Of a DNA stretch of 18,642 nucleotides, positions 1 to 8,707 are shown piece after piece. This DNA is from W0P28-013 sp051878315 (GTDB taxonomy: Bacteria > Bacteroidota > Bacteroidia > Bacteroidales > Paludibacteraceae). Positions within the stretch are counted from its first letter, which is position 1. Each line of letters starts with the position of its first letter. The notes under the pieces were generated by a model, which made no database searches, was not told the DNA's origin, and saw only the letters and a list, made by a program, of their open reading frames with translations. The position numbers were made by a program, and so were the translations under genes. The DNA is taken from NCBI GenBank assembly GCA_051878315.1, contig JBJEJW010000030.1, forward strand, positions 1-18,642, read 5' to 3'.

Positions 1-1357
1 TTTTGACAACGTAAACACCACTCAACGAGCCATTTAGACGCGTTACGTCGCGGCCAAGCAGGTCGTAGATGCGGGCACCTTCGGCACCATAGATGCGGCC
101 GGATTCAGCATAGACGAACGATGCCGTTACTGCCTCCAGCGCGGTGGGGGTGGACGACTTAAATTCGGCAGTCAGCTCAATTTCAGCGTATTGCCCTACA
201 GTCAGCGTGCGCGGGTTTTCGCTGATGCCGTCGCTCCATTGCACAAACTGATAGCCACTTGCCGGCACGGCTTCGATCTGGGCGTTGGTGTCGCAGTCAG
301 GGTCGGTGATGACGGACGCCGTGCCTTGGCTCTCGTTGGCCGACGATACTTGCAATTCGTAAAACAGCGTCTCGGTAATGTCCGTAAAATCAGCCCATTT
401 GTCGGCGTCGGCTGTGTAGTCGCCAGATTGACCGCAAGGCACATATAACTTGACTGACGACAGATCAATTCCCTCGAAACAAGGCCAAGAGCTGGTGTTG
501 GTTTGTCCTAATGTTGGCATGGTTTCGCTCTTGCAAATGATTTTGGTCAATGAGGTGCATCCCTTGAAAGTCAATTCGCCGACTTTCGTGAAGCCTTTGC
601 CGAGTATAATGGTCTCAATTCCAGTGCAATTCTGAAACGAGTTATGGAGTTCCGAATTCTCGGCAATCACTGTTTTGACAGATGAATAGTGGAATGCAGC
701 AGAACATTTGCCCATGCGTTCGGGAATAACCAAGGTGTCGAATCCTTTATAATAATTAAATGCACCTATTCCGATTTCCGAAACCGTTTCACGGAAGCCA
801 TCGAATTCTTTGGCTAATGGAAAGGCGATAAGTCGTGTAGCGTACTTGTTGTACAGCACACCGTCGATAGCGCAGTAGTTTGTATTATCTTCGGCTACCG
901 TAAAGGCGGTAATACTTTGACAATTAGTAAACGGCTGATCGTTATAGGTCGACATGCCGTTTATTCCGGCGGGAATGTGTACCGTTGTCAGTTTTGTGGC
1001 CTCAAATGCAGCTATTCCTAAACTGCTAACGTTCTCGCCAAACGTTACAGATTCAAGTGTTGTATTTCGAAATGCCGACTGGTTGATAATCGGCACATTG
1101 ATATTCAAAGTCTTGATAGTTTGGTTGTTGTCGAATGCAGAGCTCGAAACTGCTGTTACGTTGTAATCCTTGTCATTGTAATTGACTGATGAAGGGAGCA
1201 CTACGTTTTCGATTGTGCAGCCGGTGTTGGTGCCCACCGATACGGTTTCTCCGTCGCTGTTGATGGTGTAAACGATGCCGTTAACCGTGAAGTCTTCGGC
1301 ATTCGCAGCCACTGCGCCGCACATCAAAGCGGCAAGCAAAAAAGTAATTTTTCTCAT
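1..1357 (-). CDS. Secreted BspA-like leucine-rich-repeat protein, 3' end cut by window edge
   Basis: Read on the minus strand from ATG 1357-1355, the frame stays open for 452 codons to the window edge with no stop. The first 20 residues (MRKITFLLAA then a small-residue stretch ending ANA) form a signal peptide. Residues about 45-330 carry irregular BspA/TpLRR-type repeats (for example LESVTFGENVSSLGIAAF, and an IDGVLYN...LIAFP element), closing with the usual VPCG...Y......W..F..I segment near 307-327. Residues about 333-400 are a single InlB-like repeat (SGYQFVQWSDGISENPR). From about 418 the tail GRIYGAEGARIYDLLGRDV resembles a T9SS type A sorting domain, cut before its last strand. Surface-exposed or secreted adhesin is an inference from these families. 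The tail DNA is almost identical to that of the gene ending at 18457. Confidence 0.9.
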   Translation of the reverse strand, partial: MRKITFLLAALMCGAVAANAEDFTVNGIVYTINSDGETVSVGTNTGCTIENVVLPSSVNYNDKDYNVTAVSSSAFDNNQTIKTLNINVPIINQSAFRNTTLESVTFGENVSSLGIAAFEATKLTTVHIPAGINGMSTYNDQPFTNCQSITAFTVAEDNTNYCAIDGVLYNKYATRLIAFPLAKEFDGFRETVSEIGIGAFNYYKGFDTLVIPERMGKCSAAFHYSSVKTVIAENSELHNSFQNCTGIETIILGKGFTKVGELTFKGCTSLTKIICKSETMPTLGQTNTSSWPCFEGIDLSSVKLYVPCGQSGDYTADADKWADFTDITETLFYELQVSSANESQGTASVITDPDCDTNAQIEAVPASGYQFVQWSDGISENPRTLTVGQYAEIELTAEFKSSTPTALEAVTASFVYAESGRIYGAEGARIYDLLGRDVTRLNGSLSGVYVVK

Positions 1358-1426
1358 AATTGTAAAATTTTTAGTTAGTATTAAAATGTTGTTTTCGTAT
1401 TTTTCGTTATTTTTTCTACCTCCCAA

Positions 1427-1461
1427 CCCTCCGAGGAGGGCTATAAGTCCCCTTTAGGGGA
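1427..1461. repeat. Paired GC-rich hairpins, intergenic repeat-like element
   Basis: Two perfect hairpins sit back to back: CCCTCC-GA-GGAGGG (1427-1440) and TCCCC-TTTA-GGGGA (1448-1461). Similar CCCTT/AAGGG hairpins occur near 13271-13285 and 18585-18599. The sequence beyond, around 1496-1520 (CCGGACGCAACACGCCACGT), resembles a degenerate form of the GGACGCAC palindrome at 18466. The element lies inside the predicted leader of the LRR gene. Confidence 0.5.
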
Positions 1462-1614
1462 TTTAGGGGTAAAAATCTTGGTTCTTTATCCTTTCCCGGA
1501 CGCAACACGCCACGTCCCTACGCCTCACTTCTCATTATGCCATACACCACCGCGCGACACACGGAAATCCGCATGTCGTTATTTTAGTAAAACTATAAAT
1601 AAATGTTAAATTTC

Positions 1615-1623
1615 GGGGGGGGG
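1615..1623. repeat. Homopolymer run of nine G
   Basis: Nine consecutive G bases in otherwise AT-rich intergenic DNA (C9 on the coding strand of the LRR gene), between the predicted promoter at 1728-1758 and the start codon at 1357. Such tracts are prone to slipped-strand length changes. A role in expression is not shown. Confidence 0.7.
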
Positions 1624-1727
1624 TAAGTTTATATAAACAACTTATAATCAGTTGATTAAAGCGGTTTATACAAATGGTATGTCCGTTATTTGGTTGCATC
1701 TGCCCGAGTATGGAGGTGATTTCGCTG

Positions 1728-1758
1728 CAAAGGTAAGTATATTTTTTTGTAAAAACAA
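1728..1758 (-). promoter_or_regulatory. Predicted Bacteroidetes promoter for the LRR gene at 1-1357
   Basis: On the minus strand a -33 TTG (1758-1756) and a -7 TACCTTTG (1735-1728) are separated by 20 nt, matching the Bacteroidetes primary sigma consensus TTG-N19/20-TAnnTTTG. No better match lies nearer to the start codon at 1357, so a long leader is implied. Confidence 0.55.
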
Positions 1759-1839
1759 TACGAGAAAACTCGTATTTTCACAATGCGTTTTTCGTCAGCA
1801 AAATCGACGAAATGCAGCCACATTTGGCACACAACCAAA

Positions 1840-1871
1840 AAGAGCAGTTTCCCATTACGGAAACTGCTCTT
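1840..1871 (-). terminator. Rho-independent terminator of the efflux operon
   Basis: A perfect 13-bp stem (AAGAGCAGTTTCC, 1840-1852, pairing with 1859-1871) with a 6-nt loop lies 19 bases past the stop codon of the outer-membrane factor gene. In the minus-strand transcript it runs directly into a T-rich stretch (TTTTGGTTGT). Position and shape fit an intrinsic terminator. Confidence 0.85.
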
Positions 1872-1889
1872 GGATTTTCGTGGCGTATG

Positions 1890-3260
1890 CTATTCGGCAC
1901 CGCCGCCAAGGGCGTGATATAGGCTGATGATACTCTGAATTTCGTCGTATTGGTCGGACACTTCGTCAAGTTGGGCATCCAACAGCGTTTGCATGGCTGT
2001 CAGCACCTCCAAATAGTTGGTATTGCCGTGTTGCATCAATAGTTGTGTGTTGTGTACCGCCGTTTCGAGCGCTTTGATTTTTTGCTGTGCCAACTCCTTG
2101 TTTTTCAGTGCGGTCTGCCATCCGACAAGCGCATTATTCACCTCGGCGCCGGCATCCAAAATTTTCTGTCGATATGCGAGTAACGCCTCTTGCTGTTGTG
2201 CCTTGGCAACTTTCAGATTAGCCACATTTTTACCGTTGTTGAACAGCGGCTGCACCAAACCCGCAACAGCATTCAGCAGCCACGCTGCCGGATTGACAAT
2301 AACTGTTCCGGCATTGTTAGTCCAACCGGCCGAACCGTTGAGTGTCAGTTTCGGATAGAAATTTGAACGGGCATAATTGGTGGCATAAAAAGCCTGCGCG
2401 AGTTCAAACTCCGCCTGCAGCACATCGGGACGGCGGGCAATCATTTCCAACGGCACGCCCACCGACCACCGTTCAGACAGTTGCAAAGCGGCGTATGCAC
2501 CCCGCGAAATCGCTTGTGGCGTGATGCCCACAAGCGTCGAAAACGTATTTTCCAAAACGCTAATTTGTTGTTCGAGTTTCAACACCGACTGTTCCACATT
2601 CAATTTGCCGGCTTGCGTTTGAGCCACAGCCGCCGCCGTAGTTTCGCCGGCCGCCTGTAACGCCTGCATCGCCGACAAACTCTGTTCCCATGTTTGAACC
2701 GTCTGTCGGGCAATAGCAAGTTGGCGGTCGAGCATCAACAGCGCATAGTAGTTGTCGGCAATCGTCGCAATCAACTGTGTTTGAACGGCTTGCCGATAGG
2801 CATCGCTCCCTGCGAGTTTGGCTTGCACCTGCCTTTTCTGATTGGTCAAACTGCCGAATATGTCTATCTCCCAGCGAACCGATCCGCCGACGGAATAGGT
2901 AAATGCGGCCTCGGCACCATCGAAACTGTTCACAGTACCCTGCGGCGACAATTCCGCCGACGGCAGATAAGCCAATTTCGCCGCAATGAGCGACGCGGCA
3001 GCCTCGTCGGTTTTGAGACGGGCAATTTGCAAATCGCTGTTGTGCTGCAATGCGTATTCTATCCATCTGCACAAAATCGAATCGGTGAACAATTCCCGCC
3101 ACGAGAGTTGCGCCAGCGAACCCGTATCACCCACAGCGACCGAGTCGCGATACAGATTCTCGAAAGGCAAATCGGTCGGACGTTGATATTTGCCGTAGAT
3201 GCCGCAGCCACTGACCGCCAAAGCGACACCCAAAAGGATTGTCATATAACGTGTTTTCAT
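1890..3260 (-). CDS. TolC/OprM-type outer-membrane efflux lipoprotein
   Basis: This 456-residue protein is the outer-membrane channel of a tripartite efflux pump (NodT/CmeC/OprM group). A lipoprotein signal with lipobox VSGC places the lipidated Cys at residue 19. Two OEP-type halves follow: long Ala/Gln/Leu-rich helices around residues 140-245 and 345-445, with beta-strand segments such as AAFTYSVGGSVRWEIDIFGS (about 117-136) and SNFYPKLTLNGSAGW. RRPDVLQAEFELAQA is a hallmark of the family. Length is typical. It is last in the operon, 32 bases after the RND permease, and is followed by a strong terminator. The lipidated N-terminus supports ATG 3260 as start. Substrates cannot be read from the sequence. 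Confidence 0.95.
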   Translation of the reverse strand: MKTRYMTILLGVALAVSGCGIYGKYQRPTDLPFENLYRDSVAVGDTGSLAQLSWRELFTDSILCRWIEYALQHNSDLQIARLKTDEAAASLIAAKLAYLPSAELSPQGTVNSFDGAEAAFTYSVGGSVRWEIDIFGSLTNQKRQVQAKLAGSDAYRQAVQTQLIATIADNYYALLMLDRQLAIARQTVQTWEQSLSAMQALQAAGETTAAAVAQTQAGKLNVEQSVLKLEQQISVLENTFSTLVGITPQAISRGAYAALQLSERWSVGVPLEMIARRPDVLQAEFELAQAFYATNYARSNFYPKLTLNGSAGWTNNAGTVIVNPAAWLLNAVAGLVQPLFNNGKNVANLKVAKAQQQEALLAYRQKILDAGAEVNNALVGWQTALKNKELAQQKIKALETAVHNTQLLMQHGNTNYLEVLTAMQTLLDAQLDEVSDQYDEIQSIISLYHALGGGAE

Positions 3261-3292
3261 AATGCAACTTGTTGATTTTCTGAATATTTATT

Positions 3293-6200
3293 CTATTTCC
3301 GATGCAACTCGATTTTTTCCTGAAGGCGTTGCATGAGGCAGAACAGCACCGGCGTGACGAAAAGTAAAGCCAATGTGCCGATAGTCATGCCGGCCGTTGT
3401 ACCAACACCCAACGAGATGTTGCCGTTGGCGCCGGCGCCCGTCGAAAAAATCAGCGGCAACAACCCGACAATCATCGTAAGAGCCGTCATCAAAATGGGA
3501 CGCAAACGTTCCTTGGCCGCACGCAGCGCCGCATCGCGTATGCTCGACCCTGTCGCACGATAACGTTGCGCAAGTTCGGTGATAAGAATCGCCGTTTTGG
3601 CCAACAAACCGATAAGCATAATCACGCCCGTTTGCAGGTAGATATTGTTTTCGAGTCCCGAAATCCATGTGAAAAAGAAACTACCCATCAAGCCTACCGG
3701 CACCGACAAAATAACGGCAAACGGAATGACAAAACTTTCGTAAAGCGCTGACAATATGAGATATACGAGCACAATACAAAGCAACATAATGATGACGGTG
3801 TTGTTTGTACTGCCCGACTCTTCGCGCGTAATGCCGCCGAATTCATAGCCGTAACCGGTCGGCAAATAGCGGTCGGCAGTTTCCTCGATGGCACGAATGG
3901 CATCGCCAGAACTATAACCATCGGCCGGCGCACCGTTGATGGCAATAGACGAAAACATATTGAAACGTTTCAGAATTTGCGGACCGTAACTCTTGGTTAT
4001 CGTTACAAATTGTCCGATAGGTGCCATGCCGCCCGCAGTGCGCACAAACACATTGTTGAGCGATTCGGTATCGAGGCGATAGACCGGCGCCGCCTGAATC
4101 ATCACCCTATACACTTTCGAAAAACGATTGATGTCCGACGCATAAATACCGCCATAGTAGCCCGACAATACCGACAACACCTCGTCGGGATTGATGCCCG
4201 CCCTGACACATTTGGCGGCATTGACCTCTACCGCATATTGCGGATAATTGACATCGAACGAAGTATAAGCCATGCCGATTTCGGGACGACGGTTCAAGGC
4301 TGTTACAAAATCCTGCGTTACATTGTAAAATTCGGTAACATCGCCATCGTTTTTATCTTGAGCATACAATTCGAAGCCGTTTGTCATGCCAAAACCGATG
4401 ACCATCGGCGGCGCGTAAGCAAACACATTCGCATCTTTGATGTGGGACGTGCGCCGATAAACCTCCGCAATAACATCATCGACGGATTCGTGTTTGCCCG
4501 TCCGTTCGTTCCACGGTTTCAGGCGCACAATCAACACGCCCGACGATGCACCTTTGCCGGACACCATGCCGAATCCCGGGTTTTTGGCGTATGATTGTAT
4601 TTGCGGAATATCCTTGATGGCCGCTTCCACCTCGTCCATAATAACAGTGGTATGGTTAAGCGAACTGCCCAGCGCCGTCGTTACGTTCACGAAAAACATG
4701 CCTTGGTCTTCGTCGGGAACAAGCCCCGTTTTGGTGTTAATCATCGACACGACAAGCAACACCAACGCGCCTGCGAGAATCGTTAGAGCCACAGCCTTGT
4801 GGCGCAACAAAAATGCCACGCCATGGCCGTAACGGTCAGTCACAGCCGCAAAAGCCGTATTGAACGCAGCACGAAAACGGTAACTGAAACCGCGTTGTGC
4901 AGCAGCGTCGGCAGGTTTGAGTAGTAGCGCACACAGCGCCGGACTCAACGTCAAGGCATTCACCGCCGACAATCCCACCGCCACTGCCATGGTGATGCCG
5001 AATTGTTGGAAAAATTTGCCGGACGTACCGCTAATAAACGTAACAGGCACAAACACAGCCATAAACACCAGCGTACTGACCAAAATCGCCGTCGTAATGC
5101 CGTTCATGCCATCAATAGTAGCCTTGTAAGGCGATGTATAACCGCCATCGAGTTTTGCCTGCACCGCCTCCACAACGATGATGGCATTGTCCACCACCGT
5201 ACCGATGGAAAGCACCAAAGCGAAAAGCGTCAACAGGTTGATACTGAACCCCATAAGCGATAACACAAAAAACGTACCCAACATCGACACCAACATACTG
5301 ATAGTCGGTATCAGCGTCAGACGGCCGTTTTGCAGAAAAACATAGACCACCAAAATCACTAAAATCATGGCTTCGAACAGCGTTTTCAGCACATTTTTGA
5401 TAGAGGCGTCGAGAAAATCTTTGACGTTTTGCGTTACGCTTATTTTCACGCCGGGCGGCAAACTGCCTTCCAACTCCTCGAACAACGCCTCCACTTCGTC
5501 CACTATTTCGCTAGCATTCGAACCGGCCGTTTGCGTTATCATGCAGGTTGTGCCGGGATGTCCGTCGGCCTCGCCACTCATCGAATAGTCCAAGGCACCC
5601 AACTCCAAATCGGCCACATCTTTCAGGCGAAGCAATTCGCCATCGGGTAAAGCACGTAACACTATTTCGCCAAACTCTTCGGGCGTTTCGTAGCGACCGC
5701 GATACGCCATGGCGTATTGAAACGTATGGTCGGAACTTTCGCCGAAATTGCCGGTCGGCGATTCAAGATTTTGCGCCCCGACAGCTGCCGATATATCCGA
5801 CGGCACAAGATTGTATTGTGCCATTTTTTCGGGATTCAGCCACACGCGAATGGCATAATCCGAGCCAATGACATTCACGCCGCCCACGCCATTGATGCGC
5901 AAAATACGTGGTACAATATTGATATTCAAATAATTACACAGAAACAAGTCGTCAAACCGATCGTCGCTGCTATAAAGATTGAAAATCATCACCTGACTAC
6001 TCTGCTGCTTACTGACTTTCACGCCGCTTTTGGTAACATCGGCCGGCAACAAGCCGTTGGCTTCGGACACGCGGTTCTGCACATTGACGGTCGCCATATC
6101 GGGGTCGGTACCTTGAGCGAAATAAACTTTGATGGTAGCATTGCCGTTGTTGTCGGCTTCCGAAGTCATGTATATCATATTTTCCACACCGTTGATTTTC

Positions 6201-6403
6201 TCCTCAAGCGGAATGATAACACTCTTCTGGATAGTACGGGCATTGGCGCCCGTGTAGGTGGCTTCCACCTGAACCGTTGGGGTCGAGATGTCAGGATATT
6301 GCTCGATTGGCAACGACGACAAACCGATGAATCCCAACAAAACGATGACGACCGAGATGACCGCCGACAAAATCGGACGATCGACAAACACTTTGATATT
6401 CAT
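3293..6403 (-). CDS. RND multidrug efflux permease, AcrB/HAE1 family
   Basis: This 1036-residue inner-membrane antiporter is predicted to use the proton gradient to move hydrophobic or amphiphilic compounds into the outer-membrane channel. The N-terminus (FVDRPILSAVISVVIVLLG, TM1), the PTVQVEATYTGANA periplasmic start, the TM4 block GTVVDNAIIVVEAV (401-414), the TM10 block GLLAKTAILITELA and the TM11 block RLRPILMTALTMIVGLLPL are all present, and length matches AcrB (1049). The proton-relay Asp pair of AcrB (D407/D408) reads Asp405-Asn406 here, while the relay Lys (K936) and Arg (R968) are kept. It starts 11 bases after the adaptor gene, with an AGGAG Shine-Dalgarno-like sequence in the gap, so the two are certainly co-transcribed. 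Drug class is unknown. Confidence 0.96.
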   Translation of the reverse strand: MNIKVFVDRPILSAVISVVIVLLGFIGLSSLPIEQYPDISTPTVQVEATYTGANARTIQKSVIIPLEEKINGVENMIYMTSEADNNGNATIKVYFAQGTDPDMATVNVQNRVSEANGLLPADVTKSGVKVSKQQSSQVMIFNLYSSDDRFDDLFLCNYLNINIVPRILRINGVGGVNVIGSDYAIRVWLNPEKMAQYNLVPSDISAAVGAQNLESPTGNFGESSDHTFQYAMAYRGRYETPEEFGEIVLRALPDGELLRLKDVADLELGALDYSMSGEADGHPGTTCMITQTAGSNASEIVDEVEALFEELEGSLPPGVKISVTQNVKDFLDASIKNVLKTLFEAMILVILVVYVFLQNGRLTLIPTISMLVSMLGTFFVLSLMGFSINLLTLFALVLSIGTVVDNAIIVVEAVQAKLDGGYTSPYKATIDGMNGITTAILVSTLVFMAVFVPVTFISGTSGKFFQQFGITMAVAVGLSAVNALTLSPALCALLLKPADAAAQRGFSYRFRAAFNTAFAAVTDRYGHGVAFLLRHKAVALTILAGALVLLVVSMINTKTGLVPDEDQGMFFVNVTTALGSSLNHTTVIMDEVEAAIKDIPQIQSYAKNPGFGMVSGKGASSGVLIVRLKPWNERTGKHESVDDVIAEVYRRTSHIKDANVFAYAPPMVIGFGMTNGFELYAQDKNDGDVTEFYNVTQDFVTALNRRPEIGMAYTSFDVNYPQYAVEVNAAKCVRAGINPDEVLSVLSGYYGGIYASDINRFSKVYRVMIQAAPVYRLDTESLNNVFVRTAGGMAPIGQFVTITKSYGPQILKRFNMFSSIAINGAPADGYSSGDAIRAIEETADRYLPTGYGYEFGGITREESGSTNNTVIIMLLCIVLVYLILSALYESFVIPFAVILSVPVGLMGSFFFTWISGLENNIYLQTGVIMLIGLLAKTAILITELAQRYRATGSSIRDAALRAAKERLRPILMTALTMIVGLLPLIFSTGAGANGNISLGVGTTAGMTIGTLALLFVTPVLFCLMQRLQEKIELHRK

Positions 6404-6414
6404 AGCATTAACTC

Positions 6415-7527
6415 CTATTCTCGCAATAATTTCAGTTTGTCACCATTTTTTATGAGGCCCACACCTTCGGCCACAATCTCGTCGCCGGATTTCAATCCCG
6501 ACATTACCGCATAAGTGGTGCCGTCGTTGACAGGATAAACGTCTATTTGCGTCGCTTCGGCTTTGCCGTTCACCACTTTGTACACAAACTTTTTGTCCTG
6601 CAATTCGAACGTAGCCTCCTGCGGAATGGCAATAACATCGTTGAGTTCGTAAGGATAGACAACACTGCCGGTGGCACCACTGAGCAGTATTCCCTCGTCG
6701 TTCGGGAATACGGCACGCACACTCACGCAACCGGTCGTGCGGTCAATCACACCGCTGATGCTCTCCACGTGTCCTGCGTATTTATAGAGATGACCGGTGC
6801 CGAGTTTCAGCCCCAACGACGGCATCGCCGCCACCGCTTGGTCTAACGAACCGTATGTTTCGGTCAGTGTCAGTATTTGATTTTCGGACAACGAAAAATA
6901 GACATACATCTCCGAATTGTCCGAAACACTCGTCAACGGTGTCGCTATCGACGGTCCCACCAATGCCCCGACACGATAAGGCAACGTACCGACAACCCCA
7001 TTGGCCGGACTTTTGACCACCGTGTACGAGAGGTCGTTCTCGGCATTCTCCATTTGGGCCGACGCTTGTGCCAATTTGGCCTGCGCACTTGTCAATGTAC
7101 TCTGCGCAGTCTTCAACTCGTAATCCGACACAACAGCACACGCATGCAACGTCTGTTTGCTCGCATACGCCAACGCTGCGATCTCCACTTCAGCTTGAGC
7201 GACTTCTACGTTGGCTTGCGCGGTTTTCAGCGCAGCCCGATAAGCCACCTGGTCTAACGTAAACAACGGCTGACCTTGACATACACGCTGACCTTCGGTT
7301 ACATGCACTGCGGTAATCAATCCCGATACTTGCGGCCGAATTTCCACATCTTGTTTACCGCGCACCGAAGCGGAATAGACCGACCGCAACGTAACATCGC
7401 TTGTACCGACCGACAACACACGATACGCCGTCTGCTCGTCGTTTGCTGTCGGACTATTACCACACCCTGCAACTGACAGGCTCATGCACAATACACAGCC
7501 TGACAAAATTCTGATTTTCGTTTTCAT
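6415..7527 (-). CDS. Efflux adaptor (membrane fusion) lipoprotein, AcrA/HlyD family
   Basis: This periplasmic adaptor joins the RND permease to the outer-membrane factor. ATG 7527 gives a 370-residue protein that begins with a lipoprotein signal (MKTKIRILSG..., lipobox VAGC, Cys22). The upstream in-frame ATG at 7575 would put 16 residues ahead of this signal and overlap the predicted -7 element, so it was rejected. Domains in order: half-lipoyl beta strand with VEIRPQVSGLITAVHVTEGQ (about 60-80), a coiled-coil hairpin rich in Ala/Gln (about 90-155), the returning half-lipoyl VKSPANGVVGTLPYRVGALV, a beta-barrel around 200-285, and a membrane-proximal domain ending GLIKNGDKLKLLRE. It is first in the pump operon. 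Confidence 0.95.
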   Translation of the reverse strand: MKTKIRILSGCVLCMSLSVAGCGNSPTANDEQTAYRVLSVGTSDVTLRSVYSASVRGKQDVEIRPQVSGLITAVHVTEGQRVCQGQPLFTLDQVAYRAALKTAQANVEVAQAEVEIAALAYASKQTLHACAVVSDYELKTAQSTLTSAQAKLAQASAQMENAENDLSYTVVKSPANGVVGTLPYRVGALVGPSIATPLTSVSDNSEMYVYFSLSENQILTLTETYGSLDQAVAAMPSLGLKLGTGHLYKYAGHVESISGVIDRTTGCVSVRAVFPNDEGILLSGATGSVVYPYELNDVIAIPQEATFELQDKKFVYKVVNGKAEATQIDVYPVNDGTTYAVMSGLKSGDEIVAEGVGLIKNGDKLKLLRE

Positions 7528-7556
7528 TGTCTTGACTCTAATAAATATTCCGACCG

Positions 7557-7564
7557 CAAAATTA
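7557..7564 (-). promoter_or_regulatory. Candidate -7 element for the efflux operon
   Basis: TAATTTTG on the minus strand, 30 bases before the adaptor start codon, matches the -7 consensus TAnnTTTG. The nearest TTG triplets upstream are 13 and 28 nt away rather than 19-20, so the -33 part is poor. A weak core promoter that needs an activator would fit the divergent AraC-type gene, but this is inference. Confidence 0.45.
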
Positions 7565-7586
7565 AACGCAAACAAAGCAACAGCCT

Positions 7587-7605
7587 TATACCCAATTCGG
7601 GATAT
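7587..7605. promoter_or_regulatory. Imperfect palindrome in the pump/regulator intergenic region
   Basis: TATACCC and GGGATATA face each other around AATTC, between the two divergent genes and just upstream of the candidate pump -7 element. This is a possible operator; no binding evidence can be read from the sequence. Confidence 0.3.
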
Positions 7606-7655
7606 ATTATACAGGTTTTCTGTAAAATTTGCGGAAAATATATCATTATAATATG

Positions 7656-7684
7656 TTGTATATCAAATTATTTCAGTAATTTTG
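7656..7684 (+). promoter_or_regulatory. Predicted promoter of the AraC-type regulator gene
   Basis: TTG (7656-7658), 18-nt spacer, then TAATTTTG (7677-7684), which matches the Bacteroidetes -33/-7 pattern. It lies 22 bases before the start codon, giving a short leader. Confidence 0.65.
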
Positions 7685-7706
7685 CAACAAACAAAACAAC
7701 ATATCG

Positions 7707-8630
7707 ATGGACAACTTTACAGAAATAGGAATCGGTCGATTACACCTATTGCGCGAAAAACATCTACACATCTGCAACTACGAAGATTGTTTGGAAATCA
7801 TTCGTCTCGACGGATCGAAACTGAACAAAGGCATTATTCCGCCCACAGGTCTTCCGCTGAAAATCAACGCCATCAGCATCATCATTACCATAGCGGGCAC
7901 AGCGCACATTGCGCTGGACACTGCAGAATACGACCTTGGAGCCAATACGCTGATAGACCTTATCGGTTTCCGCACACTGCGCCAATTCGCATTTTCGGAC
8001 ACGTTCCGCGGTTACCATCTGCTGGTAAAAAGGGAATTTTACGACGAAGTGTTCCAAACAGGGAAACACCTCACGCCCGAAGCCGCTGTACACAAAACGC
8101 ATTTCCCCATCGACCATATCAGCCAGCGCGAATGCCGACTTTTGTGCGGACACATCGAAAACCTCATCGCTACAATCGGGCGCAAAGAACACATTTGGTA
8201 TCGTCGCATGGTGGAAAACACACTGAAAATCTTTTTTATGGAAATCGGCAACATTATCATTCGCGCCATACCGATTCGCGAGGACGATAACCCGTCTGGC
8301 TATGCACTGATATTCACCCGTTTCATGCAACTGCTGCACAACACTAACGGACAACGACAAACGGTGGCATTCTATGCCGACAAATTGTGCATCTCGCCCG
8401 ACTATCTTGCGCAAGCCGTCAAAACCTATTCGCACCAAACCGTTTCGTATTGGATAAACGACACCCTTGTGCAAGAAGCCAAAAATCACCTTGCCAATCG
8501 CAATCTGTCCATCCAGCAAATTGCCGACCGCATGGATTTTGCCGATCAATCGTCGTTCGGACGTTTCTTCAAAAAAAACACGGGCAAATCGCCGGCCGCC
8601 TATCGCGCCATAGTGCTGGCTGCCCCCTGA
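7707..8630 (+). CDS. AraC-family transcriptional regulator
   Basis: This 307-residue protein has a cupin-like N-terminal sensing region (about 30-190, including ISIIITIAGTAHIAL and LIDLIGFRTLRQFAFSD) and a C-terminal double helix-turn-helix domain (about 220-302). The first HTH is VAFYADKLCISPDYLAQAVK; the second is IQQIADRMDFADQSSFGRFF followed by the family signature KKNTGKSPAAYR. It is divergent from the efflux operon across a 179-base gap, so local control of that operon is the likely role. Whether it activates or represses, and its ligand, are unknown. The long antisense frame over the same region is a compositional shadow. Confidence 0.93.
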   Translation: MDNFTEIGIGRLHLLREKHLHICNYEDCLEIIRLDGSKLNKGIIPPTGLPLKINAISIIITIAGTAHIALDTAEYDLGANTLIDLIGFRTLRQFAFSDTFRGYHLLVKREFYDEVFQTGKHLTPEAAVHKTHFPIDHISQRECRLLCGHIENLIATIGRKEHIWYRRMVENTLKIFFMEIGNIIIRAIPIREDDNPSGYALIFTRFMQLLHNTNGQRQTVAFYADKLCISPDYLAQAVKTYSHQTVSYWINDTLVQEAKNHLANRNLSIQQIADRMDFADQSSFGRFFKKNTGKSPAAYRAIVLAAP

Positions 8631-8707
8631 CACGGCCTATTTTGAAGTTACCGAACCACATAAACAATAAATATTACGATAAAAAATGCACTTTTTTACA
8701 CAAAAAT

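Larger units (their letters stand above)
1358..1889. other. Intergenic region holding the leader of the upstream LRR gene; no gene seen
   Basis: This 532-base stretch between the outer-membrane factor gene and the LRR gene has no credible coding frame; the short open frames in it have no recognisable protein features. It holds a promoter for the LRR gene (1728-1758), a run of nine G (1615-1623), small perfect palindromes (1627-1638 and 1645-1658), paired GC-rich hairpins (1427-1461) and the terminator of the efflux operon (1840-1871). If the promoter call is right, the LRR mRNA has a leader of roughly 365 nt. Confidence 0.6.

Noticed and set aside
1652..1978. Short open frames around the terminator of the efflux operon
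   Set aside because: They run through the promoter, terminator hairpin and end of the outer-membrane factor gene and show no protein features.
2560..3275. Overlapping antisense and alternate-frame open frames in the outer-membrane factor gene (minus 2560-3102, plus 2694-3275)
   Set aside because: Both are low-similarity shadows of a clearly identified efflux gene with full-length family features.
7528..7575. Longer start for the efflux adaptor at ATG 7575
   Set aside because: It would place 16 residues before a textbook lipoprotein signal and overlaps the candidate -7 element.
7764..8633. 289-codon antisense frame over the AraC-type gene
   Set aside because: The sense frame has a complete and recognisable AraC-type HTH domain; the antisense product has no family features.
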